From JAABRB01 sp041617635 (lineage in GTDB: Bacteria > Pseudomonadota > Gammaproteobacteria > Burkholderiales > SG8-39): 64,000 nucleotides of DNA. The stretch is taken from NCBI GenBank assembly GCA_041617635.1, contig JBFJOO010000005.1, positions 41,019 through 105,018 of the forward strand. The letters are read 5' to 3'. The position numbers and the translations under genes were made by a program. This document shows, piece by piece, positions 26,022-35,187 of this stretch (the stretch's first letter is position 1; every line of letters begins with the position of its first letter). The notes under the pieces are model-generated. The model searched no databases. It saw nothing but the letters and a program-made list of their open reading frames with translations, and was not told the origin of the DNA.

Positions 26022-28802
26022 ATGAATGGGCTCGAGCGTGGACCGATTCTAACCCAGTCACCGCCCGCCACCCGCCCGATGCACCCGCGATTGCCCGCAG
26101 CGAACGCCATGCCCGAAACGATCTCTCCCGCCGACGCGATGCGCTACTCGCGATTCGTCCAGCGGCTGTGCGCCGCGCAGCCGGATCTGGGCGAAGAGCT
26201 CGAGAAAGCCGTCGGTGCCGGCTGGACGGCCGCGGACATGCGCGCGTTTCTCGTGGCCGCGCCCTGCGACGACGCGGCCGCCTTCGAGGCGGCGCTGCGC
26301 CGGCTGCGCCAGCGCGTGATGCTGCGGCTCGCCGCCCGCGACCTCGCCAACCTCGCGTCGCTTGACGAAGTGATGGCGACGACGAGCGATCTCGCGGAAA
26401 TCGCGATCGCGGCTGCGCAGGACTTCCATACAACAGCCCTCGAAGCGACGCTCGGCGTGCCCAGCACCGATGGGAAGCGCCAGGAACTGATCGTGATCGG
26501 CATGGGCAAGCTCGGTGGTCGCGAGCTGAACGTTTCATCGGACGTGGATCTCGTGTTTGCATATCCTCACGAGGGCGACGTGGAAGGGCCGCGCGCCCTT
26601 TCCAACCACGAGTTCTTCACGCGGCTCGGCAGGAAGATCATCGGATCGCTCAACGAGATCACGCCGGACGGCCGGGTGTTTCGCGTGGACATGCGCCTGC
26701 GGCCCTGGGGCGAGCCCGGGCCGCTCGTCTGCAGCTTCGATGCGCTCGAGCAATATTTCGTCACGCAGGGCCGCGCGTGGGAGCGCTACGCCTGGATCAA
26801 GGCGCGCGCGCTGACCGGCGGCGAGGCGAAGTCGCTCGCCGATGTGGTGCGGCCGTTCGTGTTTCGCAAGTACCTGGATTTCGCTTCCATCGGAGAGGTG
26901 CGGTCCTTGCACGCGCAGATCCGCCGCGAGGTGGCGCGGCGTGACCTCGCTAGCGACGTGAAGCTCGGGCCGGGCGGCATCCGCGAGATCGAGTTCATCG
27001 CCCAGGCGCCGCAGCTGATCCGCGGCGGACGCGACGTGGCGCTGCAGGTGCGGCCCACCCTCGCGGTGCTGGAGGCGCTCGGCGCCCGCGATCTTCTCCC
27101 GCCGGTGGCAGTCCAGGAGCTTTCCGCCGCGTACGGGTTCCTGCGCCGGGTCGAGCATCGACTGCAATGGCTCGACGACGCGCAGACTCACGCGCTGCCC
27201 ACCACCGCTGACGATCGCCAGCTCCTGGCGGAAAGCATGGGATGCGAGGACTGGTCGCAGTTCCAGGTCCTGCTGGACGAGCAGCGCGCCGCCGTCACGC
27301 GTCATTTCGAGAGCATCTTCGCGGAGCACGCCGAGGATTCGACGTCCGTTCCGCTCTGGCAAGGGTCGCTCGATCCCGAGGCTGCCGCGACGGAGCTCGC
27401 GACCCGCGGATTCAGCGCGCCTGACGACGCCATGCGCCGGCTTGCGGCGTTCCGCGGCAGCACGCGCTACCAGCAGCTACCGGAGACCAGCAAGCAACGG
27501 CTGGAAACGCTCGTGCCGCGCGTCATCGACGAGGCCGCCAAGACTTCCGACCCAGGCACGACGCTTGCACGCTGCCTCGACTTCGTCGAGAGCGTGAGCC
27601 GGCGCGCAGCGTACCTCGCCCTCCTCCAGGAGCATCCGCAGGCCCTCGAGCGCGTTGCGGCCATGCTCGCCTCCTCGAGCTGGGCCGCGGCTTATCTCAC
27701 GCGCCACCCCATCGTCCTGGACGAGCTCCTCGACGCCCGCGTCCTCTTCGCCGAGCCCGATCTCGCCGCCTTCTCGCGCAGCATGCGCGATGCGATGACC
27801 GCGCACGAGGAGGATCCGGAAACGCAGATGAATGCGATGCGCGAGATCCATCACGGCGAGATCTTCCGCCTGCTCGCACAGGATCTTGCCGGAGAGCTCA
27901 CCGTGGAGCGGCTCGCGGATCATCTCTCGCTCGCCGCGGACATCGTCCTGGCCACGACGATCGACGTGGCCTGGAAGCGCGTGAACAACCGGCATCGCGA
28001 CACGCCCTGGTTCGCGATCGTGGGCTATGGAAAGCTCGGCGGCAAGGAGCTCGGTTACGCCTCCGACCTGGACCTGGTGTTTCTGTACGACGATTCGCAC
28101 GCCGCGGCAACCGAGACCTACACGCGCCTCGGCCAGCGGATCAACACGTGGCTCACCACGACGACCCCGGCGGGCACGCTGTTCGAGACCGACTTGCGGC
28201 TGCGGCCGAACGGGGACGCGGGGCTGCTGGTGTCGTCGCTGGAAGCGTTCCGTCGCTATCAACGCGAATCGGCCTGGGTGTGGGAGCACCAGGCGCTCAC
28301 GCGCGCGCGGTTCTGCGCCGGGGACGCCGAGATCGGCGCGCTCTTCGAGGCGGAGCGCAAGAGCATCCTGACCCTCCAACGCGAGCCCGCCAAGCTCGCC
28401 GAGGAGGTCCTCGCGATGCGCCGGCGCATGCACGAAGGTCATCCGAACCACAGCGAGCTCTTCGACGTCAAGCACGACCGCGGCGGAATGATCGACATCG
28501 AGTTCGTGGTGCAATTCCTGGTGCTCGCCTACTCCCACCGCCACGCCGAGCTCGTGGCCAACCTGGGCAACATCGCGCTGCTGTCCATCATGGCGGGCCT
28601 CGGTCTGGTGCCCGTGGCGCTCGCCGAGCAGGTCCGCACGGCTTATCGGGACTACCGCCGCGTGCAGCACCGCCTGCGCCTGACCGGGGCGCCGTACGCC
28701 CGGGTTCCGCACGGAGACGTCGCCCAGCACGCCACGGCGACGCGCGCACTCTGGAATGCGGTGTTCGGGCCGTACGAGGGCGCGGCGGGGGGGACGGACT
28801 GA
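26022..28802 (+). CDS. glnE: Bifunctional glutamine synthetase adenylyltransferase/deadenylylase
   Basis: Up to 926 residues, close to E. coli GlnE (946). Two nucleotidyltransferase domains each show the GxGKLGG...DxDL pattern: MGKLGGRELNVSSDVDLVF near residue 165 and YGKLGGKELGYASDLDLVF near residue 670. It switches glutamine synthetase activity through PII. In-frame ATGs at 26079 and 26109 are alternatives; no start has a good ribosome site. A -10-like TAGAAT at 25969-25974 lies in the short gap shared with yhdP. Confidence 0.95.
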   Translation: MNGLERGPILTQSPPATRPMHPRLPAANAMPETISPADAMRYSRFVQRLCAAQPDLGEELEKAVGAGWTAADMRAFLVAAPCDDAAAFEAALRRLRQRVMLRLAARDLANLASLDEVMATTSDLAEIAIAAAQDFHTTALEATLGVPSTDGKRQELIVIGMGKLGGRELNVSSDVDLVFAYPHEGDVEGPRALSNHEFFTRLGRKIIGSLNEITPDGRVFRVDMRLRPWGEPGPLVCSFDALEQYFVTQGRAWERYAWIKARALTGGEAKSLADVVRPFVFRKYLDFASIGEVRSLHAQIRREVARRDLASDVKLGPGGIREIEFIAQAPQLIRGGRDVALQVRPTLAVLEALGARDLLPPVAVQELSAAYGFLRRVEHRLQWLDDAQTHALPTTADDRQLLAESMGCEDWSQFQVLLDEQRAAVTRHFESIFAEHAEDSTSVPLWQGSLDPEAAATELATRGFSAPDDAMRRLAAFRGSTRYQQLPETSKQRLETLVPRVIDEAAKTSDPGTTLARCLDFVESVSRRAAYLALLQEHPQALERVAAMLASSSWAAAYLTRHPIVLDELLDARVLFAEPDLAAFSRSMRDAMTAHEEDPETQMNAMREIHHGEIFRLLAQDLAGELTVERLADHLSLAADIVLATTIDVAWKRVNNRHRDTPWFAIVGYGKLGGKELGYASDLDLVFLYDDSHAAATETYTRLGQRINTWLTTTTPAGTLFETDLRLRPNGDAGLLVSSLEAFRRYQRESAWVWEHQALTRARFCAGDAEIGALFEAERKSILTLQREPAKLAEEVLAMRRRMHEGHPNHSELFDVKHDRGGMIDIEFVVQFLVLAYSHRHAELVANLGNIALLSIMAGLGLVPVALAEQVRTAYRDYRRVQHRLRLTGAPYARVPHGDVAQHATATRALWNAVFGPYEGAAGGTD

Positions 28803-28815
28803 GGCGCCGGCATTC

Positions 28816-28859
28816 GCGCCGGAGATAAGTCTTATCGGCGCGCCCGGACATCATCCGGG
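28816..28859 (+). terminator. Two tandem hairpins after glnE
   Basis: The first hairpin (28816-28841) pairs GCGCC with GGCGC and, past a 3-nt bulge, GATAA with TTATC around a GTC loop. The second (28843-28859) pairs CCCGGA with TCCGGG around CATCA. Neither has a T-run, so termination is weak or factor-dependent. The remaining sequence to 28981 shows no gene. Confidence 0.45.
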
Positions 28860-28981
28860 TCAAGAGGGAATTCCAGTAGAATTTCCACCCGCTTTCCACC
28901 TACCTTCCACGCGACTCCACGCAACTTAGGCACCGAGCCACTCAACCCACACAATGCAGCGCTGACAGGGAGCGAACAAAA

Positions 28982-29959
28982 ATGTCGATGGCGGACCGCG
29001 ACGGGACCATCTGGTATGACGGCAAGCTCGTGCCGTGGCGCCAGGCGACCACCCATGTGCTCACACACTCGCTGCACTACGGGCTCGCCGTCTTCGAGGG
29101 CCTGCGCGCATACAAGACGACCGACGGGACGGCGATCTTCCGGCTGAAGGAGCACACCGATCGGCTGTACAACTCGGCGCACATCTACATGATGAAGATC
29201 CCGTACACGCGCGCGGTCCTCATGGAGGCGCAGAAAGCCGTCGTGCGCGAGAACAAGCTCGAGTCGTGCTACGTCCGGCCGATCGCGTTCTACGGCTCGG
29301 AGAAGATGGGGGTGTCGCCGAAAGGCGCGACCGTGCACGTCGCGGTGGCCGCATGGCCGTGGGGCGCGTATCTCGGCGCCGAGGGACTCGAGCGAGGCAT
29401 CCGGGTCAAGACCTCCTCCTATGCGCGCCATCATGTGAACGTCTCCATGTGCCGCGCGAAGTACTCCGGCACCTACGCCAACTCGATCCTCGCGAACGCC
29501 GAAGCGGTCGACCACGGATACGACGAAGGGCTGCTGCTCGACGTGGACGGGTTTGTGGCCGAGGGTGCAGGCGAGAATCTTTTCGTGATCAAGGACGGCC
29601 AGATCTATGAGCCCGAGATCGCCTCGGCCCTGGTGGGCATCACGCGGTCGACGATCCACCAGCTCGCGAAAGACCTCGGACTCTCGATTGTGACCAAGCG
29701 CCTGACGCGCGACGACATCTACATCGCCGACGAGGCGTTCTTCACCGGCACGGCGGCCGAGGTGACGCCGATCCGCGAACTTGACGGGCGCGTGATCGGC
29801 GCCGGCAAGCGGGGCCCGGTCACCGCCAAGATCCAGAAGGCCTTCTTCGACGTGGTGGGCGGCCGCAACAAGAAGTACCAGAGTTGGCTCGCCTCGGTCT
29901 ATCCGGCCGGAAAGAAGGCGACGAAGGCCGCCAAGACATCGAAAGGGAGCAAGCGGTGA
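28982..29959 (+). CDS. ilvE: Branched-chain amino acid aminotransferase
   Basis: A 325-residue class IV PLP aminotransferase. The PLP lysine is Lys160 in CRAKYSGTYANS; further signatures are LHYGLAVFEGLRAY, the EGAGENLF segment and FFTGTAAEVTPIRELDGR. It transfers the amino group between glutamate and the 2-keto acids of Val, Leu and Ile. A Lys-rich tail (KKATKAAKTSKGSKR) extends the usual C-terminus. It is translationally coupled to the zinc-finger gene. Confidence 0.95.
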   Translation: MSMADRDGTIWYDGKLVPWRQATTHVLTHSLHYGLAVFEGLRAYKTTDGTAIFRLKEHTDRLYNSAHIYMMKIPYTRAVLMEAQKAVVRENKLESCYVRPIAFYGSEKMGVSPKGATVHVAVAAWPWGAYLGAEGLERGIRVKTSSYARHHVNVSMCRAKYSGTYANSILANAEAVDHGYDEGLLLDVDGFVAEGAGENLFVIKDGQIYEPEIASALVGITRSTIHQLAKDLGLSIVTKRLTRDDIYIADEAFFTGTAAEVTPIRELDGRVIGAGKRGPVTAKIQKAFFDVVGGRNKKYQSWLASVYPAGKKATKAAKTSKGSKR

Positions 29960-30156
29960 TGCCCGACACGGTGCAGAAGGAGCAGGTGATCGAGGTGGCC
30001 GAGCGGGATCTTCCGCTCCACTGCCCGACGCCGCGCACACCGGTCTGGTGCTATCACCCGCGCGTGTTCCTCGACGTCGCGCACGCCGGCGAAGCGCGCT
30101 GCCCGTACTGCGGCACGCTGTATGTCTACAAGGGACCGCCGTCCAGCGGACACTAA
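29959..30156 (+). CDS. CHCC zinc-finger domain protein (NDUFS6-like)
   Basis: A 65-residue protein starting in a TGATG overlap with the ilvE stop. It has the zf-CHCC pattern: Cys in PLHCPTP, His in YHPRVFLDV, and CPYC in ARCPYCGTLY. The family includes mitochondrial complex I subunit NDUFS6 and small bacterial homologues of unknown role. The position after ilvE and before waaF is, from memory, conserved in betaproteobacteria. Confidence 0.85.
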   Translation: MPDTVQKEQVIEVAERDLPLHCPTPRTPVWCYHPRVFLDVAHAGEARCPYCGTLYVYKGPPSSGH

Positions 30157-30221
30157 GAGTATGGATCGCCTCGACGGATGAATCGGCCCCGCGCGGTCTT
30201 GCAAGACAGCCTGTAACTGCC

Positions 30222-31265
30222 ATGCCGCGCATCGTCGTCGTCGCGCCCAACTGGATAGGCGACACGCTGCTCGCGCAGCCGCTGTTTGCCAGGCTTCACC
30301 AGAAGCTTCCCGGCCTCAAGCTGGACGCGCTTGCGCCCGCGTGGACTGCCCCGGTGCTTGCGCGCATGCCGCAGATCGACGAGGTGATCGAGTCGCCTTT
30401 CGCTCACGGCGAGCTCAAGCTGCTCGAGCGCTGGCGCCTCGGCCGGCAGATCCGGACGGTAGGCTACGATCAGGCGATCATCCTCCCGAACAGCTTCAAG
30501 TCGGCATTGGTGCCGTGGTTCGCCGACATCCCGTTGCGGGTCGGATTCGTCGGCGAATCGCGCTATGGCGTGCTCAATATCCGGCACAAGCTCGACGCGC
30601 CAGCGCTGCCCCTCATGGCCGAGCGCTATGCGAAGCTTGCCGAACCGCCCGATGCGCCGCCGGTCCGGCCCTTGCGCGCCGCGCGCCTCGAGATCAACGA
30701 GGCAAACCTGGTGATCACCTTGAGCCGGCTCGGGCTCTCTCGGTCGCGCCAGATCGCCGTCCTTTGCCCTGGCGCGGAGTACGGTCCCGCGAAGCGCTGG
30801 CCCGCGGGCCATTTTGCCGCGCTCGCCAAGGCCCTGGCCGCTCGCGGACTGGCCGTGTGGCTGATCGGCTCGGCCAAGGACAAGCCGGTCGCCGATGAGA
30901 TCGCGGCAGGCTGCGACGATGCGGTGCTCAACCTGTGCGGGCGCACGGATCTCGGCGGGGCGATCGACTTGATGTCGCTCGCAAGCGTGGTGATCAGCAA
31001 CGACTCGGGACTCATGCACGTCGCATCGGCGCTCGGCCGTCCGCTCGTGGCGATCTACGGGTCCTCGAGCCCCGACCACACCCCGCCGCTCAGCCCCGGC
31101 GCGCGCATCGTCAAGCTCGACATCGAATGCAGCCCGTGCTTCGCGCGGGTCTGCCCCCTCGGTCACTTCCGGTGCATGAACGATCTCAAGCCGGAGCTGG
31201 TGCTCGCGGCCATCGATGCGCTCACCCGCAGCCCACGCCCGTTCAGTTCCGAGAACCGCCCGTGA
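30222..31265 (+). CDS. waaF: Lipopolysaccharide heptosyltransferase II
   Basis: A 347-residue GT9 glycosyltransferase. Signatures are VVAPNWIGDTLLAQPLF at the N-terminus, CPGAEYGPAKRWP in the second Rossmann domain, and SNDSGLMHVASALGRPLVAIYGSSSP near the C-terminus. It adds the second L-glycero-D-manno-heptose to the LPS inner core. DiaA-type isomerase and hldE2 elsewhere in the window belong to a related sugar theme, although diaA itself is a replication gene. Confidence 0.92.
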   Translation: MPRIVVVAPNWIGDTLLAQPLFARLHQKLPGLKLDALAPAWTAPVLARMPQIDEVIESPFAHGELKLLERWRLGRQIRTVGYDQAIILPNSFKSALVPWFADIPLRVGFVGESRYGVLNIRHKLDAPALPLMAERYAKLAEPPDAPPVRPLRAARLEINEANLVITLSRLGLSRSRQIAVLCPGAEYGPAKRWPAGHFAALAKALAARGLAVWLIGSAKDKPVADEIAAGCDDAVLNLCGRTDLGGAIDLMSLASVVISNDSGLMHVASALGRPLVAIYGSSSPDHTPPLSPGARIVKLDIECSPCFARVCPLGHFRCMNDLKPELVLAAIDALTRSPRPFSSENRP

Positions 31266-31417
31266 CCACGCGCCCGCTGCGTGCACCCGAAGCGTGCGAA
31301 TGTGCGGCATCGCGCACCATGAGCGAACGCGCATTGGGGCCCTACCACCACGCCCCCGTCCCGTTCGCCGACTGGCACGGGCGTTGCTAAACTCCGGTTG
31401 TCGAACTTGGGGCGTAC

Positions 31418-32401
31418 ATGACCTTCGCACACCTCATCAAGGAAATCGGGCGCGGGGAACGCGGCGCAAACGATCTCGACGAATCGGACGCGCGCCAGTT
31501 GTTCGGCGCCATGCTCGATGGCGGCGTTCCGGAGCTCGAGCTTGGCGCGATCCTGATCGCACTGCGCATGAAAGGCGAGTCGATCGGCGAGCTGGTCGGG
31601 TTCCGGCAGGCCGCCCAGGAGCGTCTGATCCGGTTGAGTCCACCGCCCGGCAACGTGCGCCCCGCGATAATCCCGAGCTACAACGGCGCGAAGCGTCAAC
31701 CCAATCTCACCCCGCTGGTTGCAATGCTGCTCGCCAGGATGGGCGTGCCCGTGCTCGTGCACGGGACACTCGAGGGACAGGACCGGGTCGCGAGCGCGTA
31801 CGTACTCCGCGAGCTTGGAATTCTCCCCTGCACGAGCGTCGCCCAGGTGCAGGCGCAGCTCGAAACCGAGCGCCTCGCGTTCGTTCCGACCGGCGCGATC
31901 TCCCCCGGGCTCGCCAGTCTGCTGACGATACGCGGCCGGCTAGGTCTGAGGAATTGCGCTCACACCGTGGTCAAGCTGATCGACCCGTTCGGTGGGGGGA
32001 GCGTTTGCGTGGTCGGCGTGACCCACCCGCATTATCTTGATGCGGGTCGCGGCGTGCTGCTCGCGGCCCGCGAACGCGGGTTGATCTTTCGCGGGACGGA
32101 CGGCGAGTCGTTCGCCAACCCGCGCAAGCGACCGCGCATCGAGTATCTCTACGACGGCCAGAGCGACGTGCTGTTCGAGGCGGAGCACGTTTCCCCGGAT
32201 GCGCGCGCCGACTCGCCCCAGGACATCGAGGCGCGCGCCACCGCAGCGTACATCCGCAATGTGCTCGAGGGGCGTGCACCCTTGCCGATGCCGATCGCGA
32301 ACCAGCTCGCCTGCTGCCTCTACGCCACCGGATTCGCCGCCGACTTCAACCAGGCCAAAGCGCTCGCCGCCGTGCAGGCGCATACGCGGGCGATGGCATG
32401 A
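31418..32401 (+). CDS. ybiB: YbiB/TrpD2 family DNA-binding protein
   Basis: A 327-residue member of the anthranilate phosphoribosyltransferase fold family. The N-terminal helical domain (DARQLFGAMLDGGVPELELGAILIALRMKG) and PSYNGAKRQPNLTPLVAMLLA are typical of YbiB rather than TrpD, as is the loss of the PRPP-binding signature. E. coli YbiB binds nucleic acid without known transferase activity. The 152-bp gap before it (31266-31417) has only a doubtful 42-codon frame. Confidence 0.82.
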   Translation: MTFAHLIKEIGRGERGANDLDESDARQLFGAMLDGGVPELELGAILIALRMKGESIGELVGFRQAAQERLIRLSPPPGNVRPAIIPSYNGAKRQPNLTPLVAMLLARMGVPVLVHGTLEGQDRVASAYVLRELGILPCTSVAQVQAQLETERLAFVPTGAISPGLASLLTIRGRLGLRNCAHTVVKLIDPFGGGSVCVVGVTHPHYLDAGRGVLLAARERGLIFRGTDGESFANPRKRPRIEYLYDGQSDVLFEAEHVSPDARADSPQDIEARATAAYIRNVLEGRAPLPMPIANQLACCLYATGFAADFNQAKALAAVQAHTRAMA

Positions 32402-32453
32402 GGGCGCGCAGCGGCCCCGCGCGTCAGGTCAGAGCTGAGACGACGCCCTTCGC

Positions 32454-33893
32454 CTACCCCACGGTGGCGTCGGACGTCGCATCGATGCGGCCGTGGCCCA
32501 CCGCCTCGGCCAGCAGCGTTTCCTGCAAGGACAGCCACTCGACGGGACCACCGGCCGAGCGCTGTCTGAGCAGCGCGGTGCTGACGCGGGTGCGGCCGGC
32601 TTCGCCCCCGTGTGACTCCACGTAGGTGGCGAGGCAGAGACCACCCTCGTAGCGCCGTAGCGACACGTCGCGAATCTCCAGGCGGTAGCGCTTTGGCTTT
32701 TCACCAAACGCGCTGGCGAAGCTCCGCAACACGCCCGCCTTCCCATCGCGCCTGCCGTTTGGGTGGACGACCACGAAGTCCTCCGCGAGCGCCGCAGCCA
32801 GCCGCGCGAAGGCGATATCGCGGTTCGGCACGTCGCCTTTGAGCCAGCGCTCAAGACCGCGGTGGAAATCGAGCACCTCCGCGAAAAAGGAATCGTCGGT
32901 CGCTCCGGCACGTTCCTCGCGGCCGACGCCGTGCGCGCTACCCGACCCGATGATCCTGTAATCGTCGGCGGGGCCAACCGGGACGATGGTCGGATCGATT
33001 TCCCCGATCGCGTCGTAGTAATGGCGCTTGACGTGGTCGAGCTTGACGGTCTCGGCGACGCCCGGAACGTCGTGAACTCTCCGCGCATACGCGGTGAGCG
33101 CCGGATAGTCGACCAGGCGACGCAGGTTGCATCGGAGCGCGCCATGATAAACGGCGTCAAAGCGACAGAGCGTCGCGAACAGGTGCCAGTCGCTCTCGGT
33201 CAGCTGGTCGCCCAGCAGATAGGGCTGCCGCGACAGCCGGCGCTCGAGTTCGTCGAGCGCCGCGAAGAGCGCGACCACCGCGCGCTCATACGCATGCTGG
33301 GTCGCGGCGAATCCCGCCCGGTAGACGCCCGCGCAGACGGTTGGGATGAGCCAGGCGTTCAGCGCGTCGATGTCGGCGCGCAGGGCCGGTGGATAGAAGT
33401 CCGCCGCGGCGTCGCCCCACTCGTCGAACGCCGAGTTGAGCATCCGGATGATTTCGCCCGACTCGTTGCTCACGATGGTTTCGGTCGCCCGATCCCACAA
33501 TACCGGAACGCTGACTCGCCCGGTGTAGTCGGGCTTCGCGGCGCGGTAGACCTCGTGCAGAAACCGCCGTCCGGCGACGTGATCGACGGTGCTCATGGCG
33601 CCGTCGTCGAAGCGCCACCCCTCCGGGGTCGCCCATCTCGGGTGCAGCACCGACATGGTGACGACGTTTTCGAGGCGCTTGAGTTGCCGATAGATGATGG
33701 TGCGGTGCGCCCAGGGGCAGGCATAGCTTACGTACAGGTGATAGCGACCGGGCTCGGCTCTGAATCCGGAACGCCCGTCCGCCGTCACCTGGCCGCGAAA
33801 GCCGCGCGCCCCGGCGAGTGCGCTGCGCACCGCCGCTGTCTCGTCCAGACGTCCATGCCAGACGCCGCCGATGAGTGCCCTGATCTCCCGCAT
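32454..33893 (-). CDS. Glutathionyl-hydroquinone reductase fused to a SnoaL/DUF4440-like domain
   Basis: A 479-residue two-part protein. Residues about 1-330 are an ECM4/YqjG-type omega glutathione transferase: the catalytic Cys59 lies in SYACPWAHR, followed by KRLENVVTMSVLHP and the helical GST domain. Residues about 345-475 (DFHRGLERWLKGDVPNRDIAFARLAA...) look like an NTF2/SnoaL-type DUF4440 domain. No stop separates them. The family reduces glutathionyl-hydroquinones formed from aromatics. A divergent LysR gene and a tiny upstream ORF suggest regulated expression. The domain boundary is approximate. Confidence 0.8.
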   Translation of the reverse strand: MREIRALIGGVWHGRLDETAAVRSALAGARGFRGQVTADGRSGFRAEPGRYHLYVSYACPWAHRTIIYRQLKRLENVVTMSVLHPRWATPEGWRFDDGAMSTVDHVAGRRFLHEVYRAAKPDYTGRVSVPVLWDRATETIVSNESGEIIRMLNSAFDEWGDAAADFYPPALRADIDALNAWLIPTVCAGVYRAGFAATQHAYERAVVALFAALDELERRLSRQPYLLGDQLTESDWHLFATLCRFDAVYHGALRCNLRRLVDYPALTAYARRVHDVPGVAETVKLDHVKRHYYDAIGEIDPTIVPVGPADDYRIIGSGSAHGVGREERAGATDDSFFAEVLDFHRGLERWLKGDVPNRDIAFARLAAALAEDFVVVHPNGRRDGKAGVLRSFASAFGEKPKRYRLEIRDVSLRRYEGGLCLATYVESHGGEAGRTRVSTALLRQRSAGGPVEWLSLQETLLAEAVGHGRIDATSDATVG

Positions 33894-33898
33894 GCCGT

Positions 33899-33976
33899 TC
33901 AGCCCGTCAGCCCTTTGGCCCGCATGGCGTCGCGGCCGCTCGGTCGCGCCGCGATCCGGTACAGCTTCGTGCCCAT
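33899..33976 (-). CDS. 25-codon leader ORF upstream of the GHR fusion
   Basis: A 25-residue frame (MGTKLYRIAARPSGRDAMRA...) begins 10 nt after an AGGAGGA ribosome site, the best in this intergenic region, and its stop lies only 5 nt before the ATG at 33893. The GHR start itself has no comparable ribosome site, so translation coupling from this ORF is likely. Whether the peptide has a role of its own is unknown. Confidence 0.45.
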   Translation of the reverse strand: MGTKLYRIAARPSGRDAMRAKGLTG

Positions 33977-34065
33977 CGTCGAATCCTCCTGGTCGGGTGA
34001 CATGGCGCAACGCTATACTGTTCACGGCTGCAACACCATTCGACAAAGGCGTAATCGGACTTTGC

Positions 34066-34968
34066 ATGGATGAACAGCAATCGAGCTGGGACGACCTGCG
34101 TACGGTGCTCGCCATTGGCCGGACCGGCTCCCTCTCGGGCGCGGCGCGGACCCTGCGCGTCAGCCACCCGACGGTCTTCCGGCGCATCAACCAGATCGAG
34201 CGGCGCCTAGGGGTGCGCCTGTTCGAGCGGAAGCGCGCGGGCTACACGCTCACCGTTGCGGGCGAGGAATTGGTCGCCGTTGCCGAGCGTGTGGAAGAGG
34301 ACTTGAGCGGCGTCGAGCGACGGCTCGCCGGGCAGGATCTGCGGCCGTCGGGAACGGTGCGGGTGACGACCACCGACACCTTGGTGGCTTTGCTGATCCC
34401 GATCTTCGCCGAGTTCCGCGCGGCCCACACGGGGATCGAGCTCGACCTCATCGTCTCGAGCGAGTTGCTCAATATCAGCCGGCGGGATGCCGACGTCGCG
34501 ATCCGGCCCTCACGGCAGGTCCCGGAGAACCTGATCGGGCGGAAGGTGAGCGAGATCGGAATGGCCGTGTACGGCCATGAGCGCCTGTTCGCGAACCGCC
34601 GTCGCGACGCCGCCTTCGAGGACTACCCGTGGGTCGGGCCCGACGAGAGTCTGTCCTATCTACCGCTCGCCCGCTGGCTACGCGAGCGGAGGCTCCACGA
34701 GCGGCTCGTCTATCGCGCCAACACGCTGCTCGGCTGCCACGAAGCGGCGCGCGGCGGGATCGGGCTCGCGGTGCTGCCGTGCATGCTCGGCGATCCCGCG
34801 CCCGAGCTCGTGCGCGTCGGACCGTTGCTCGACGACCTGCAGGGCGAACTCTGGCTGCTCACGCATCGCGACCTGCGGGACGTCGCACGGATCCGCGTCT
34901 TCCTCGACTTCGTCACGGAAGCGCTGAGAGCGCGCCGCGCGCTCTTCGCGGGACGGCGAAAAGCGTGA
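34066..34968 (+). CDS. LysR family transcriptional regulator
   Basis: A 300-residue LTTR. The N-terminal winged helix-turn-helix is at about residues 8-66 (DDLRTVLAIGRTGSLSGAARTL, VSHPTVFRRINQIERRLGVRLFERKRAGYTLT), followed by a co-inducer domain. It is divergent from the hydroquinone-reductase fusion with 172 bp between the starts, the classic layout for a LysR regulator controlling its neighbour. No clear T-N11-A operator could be fixed by eye. Confidence 0.88.
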   Translation: MDEQQSSWDDLRTVLAIGRTGSLSGAARTLRVSHPTVFRRINQIERRLGVRLFERKRAGYTLTVAGEELVAVAERVEEDLSGVERRLAGQDLRPSGTVRVTTTDTLVALLIPIFAEFRAAHTGIELDLIVSSELLNISRRDADVAIRPSRQVPENLIGRKVSEIGMAVYGHERLFANRRRDAAFEDYPWVGPDESLSYLPLARWLRERRLHERLVYRANTLLGCHEAARGGIGLAVLPCMLGDPAPELVRVGPLLDDLQGELWLLTHRDLRDVARIRVFLDFVTEALRARRALFAGRRKA

Positions 34969-35187
34969 TCACCCTCGGCTGCGGCTTGCGTGCGTGGCGA
35001 GCGAATTCGGGCGTGCGTCCGATCGGGCCTGCAGAGCTTAGAATCCTGTTCGCCAACGCCGGGCATGCCGGGAACGACGGGTGCTCCGGCATGCCGTGCC
35101 GCATGTTCCCGCACCCAATCCGGTCGACGGTACGATATCGGGGAGCGCTTCTGTCTTGACGAACTCCGCGGAAATCCGGTCTCGTTC

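Noticed and set aside
31262..31390. A 42-codon frame overlapping the waaF stop (GTGA).
   Set aside because: It starts with a coupled GTG but has no ribosome site of its own and no recognisable pattern; too weak to call a gene.
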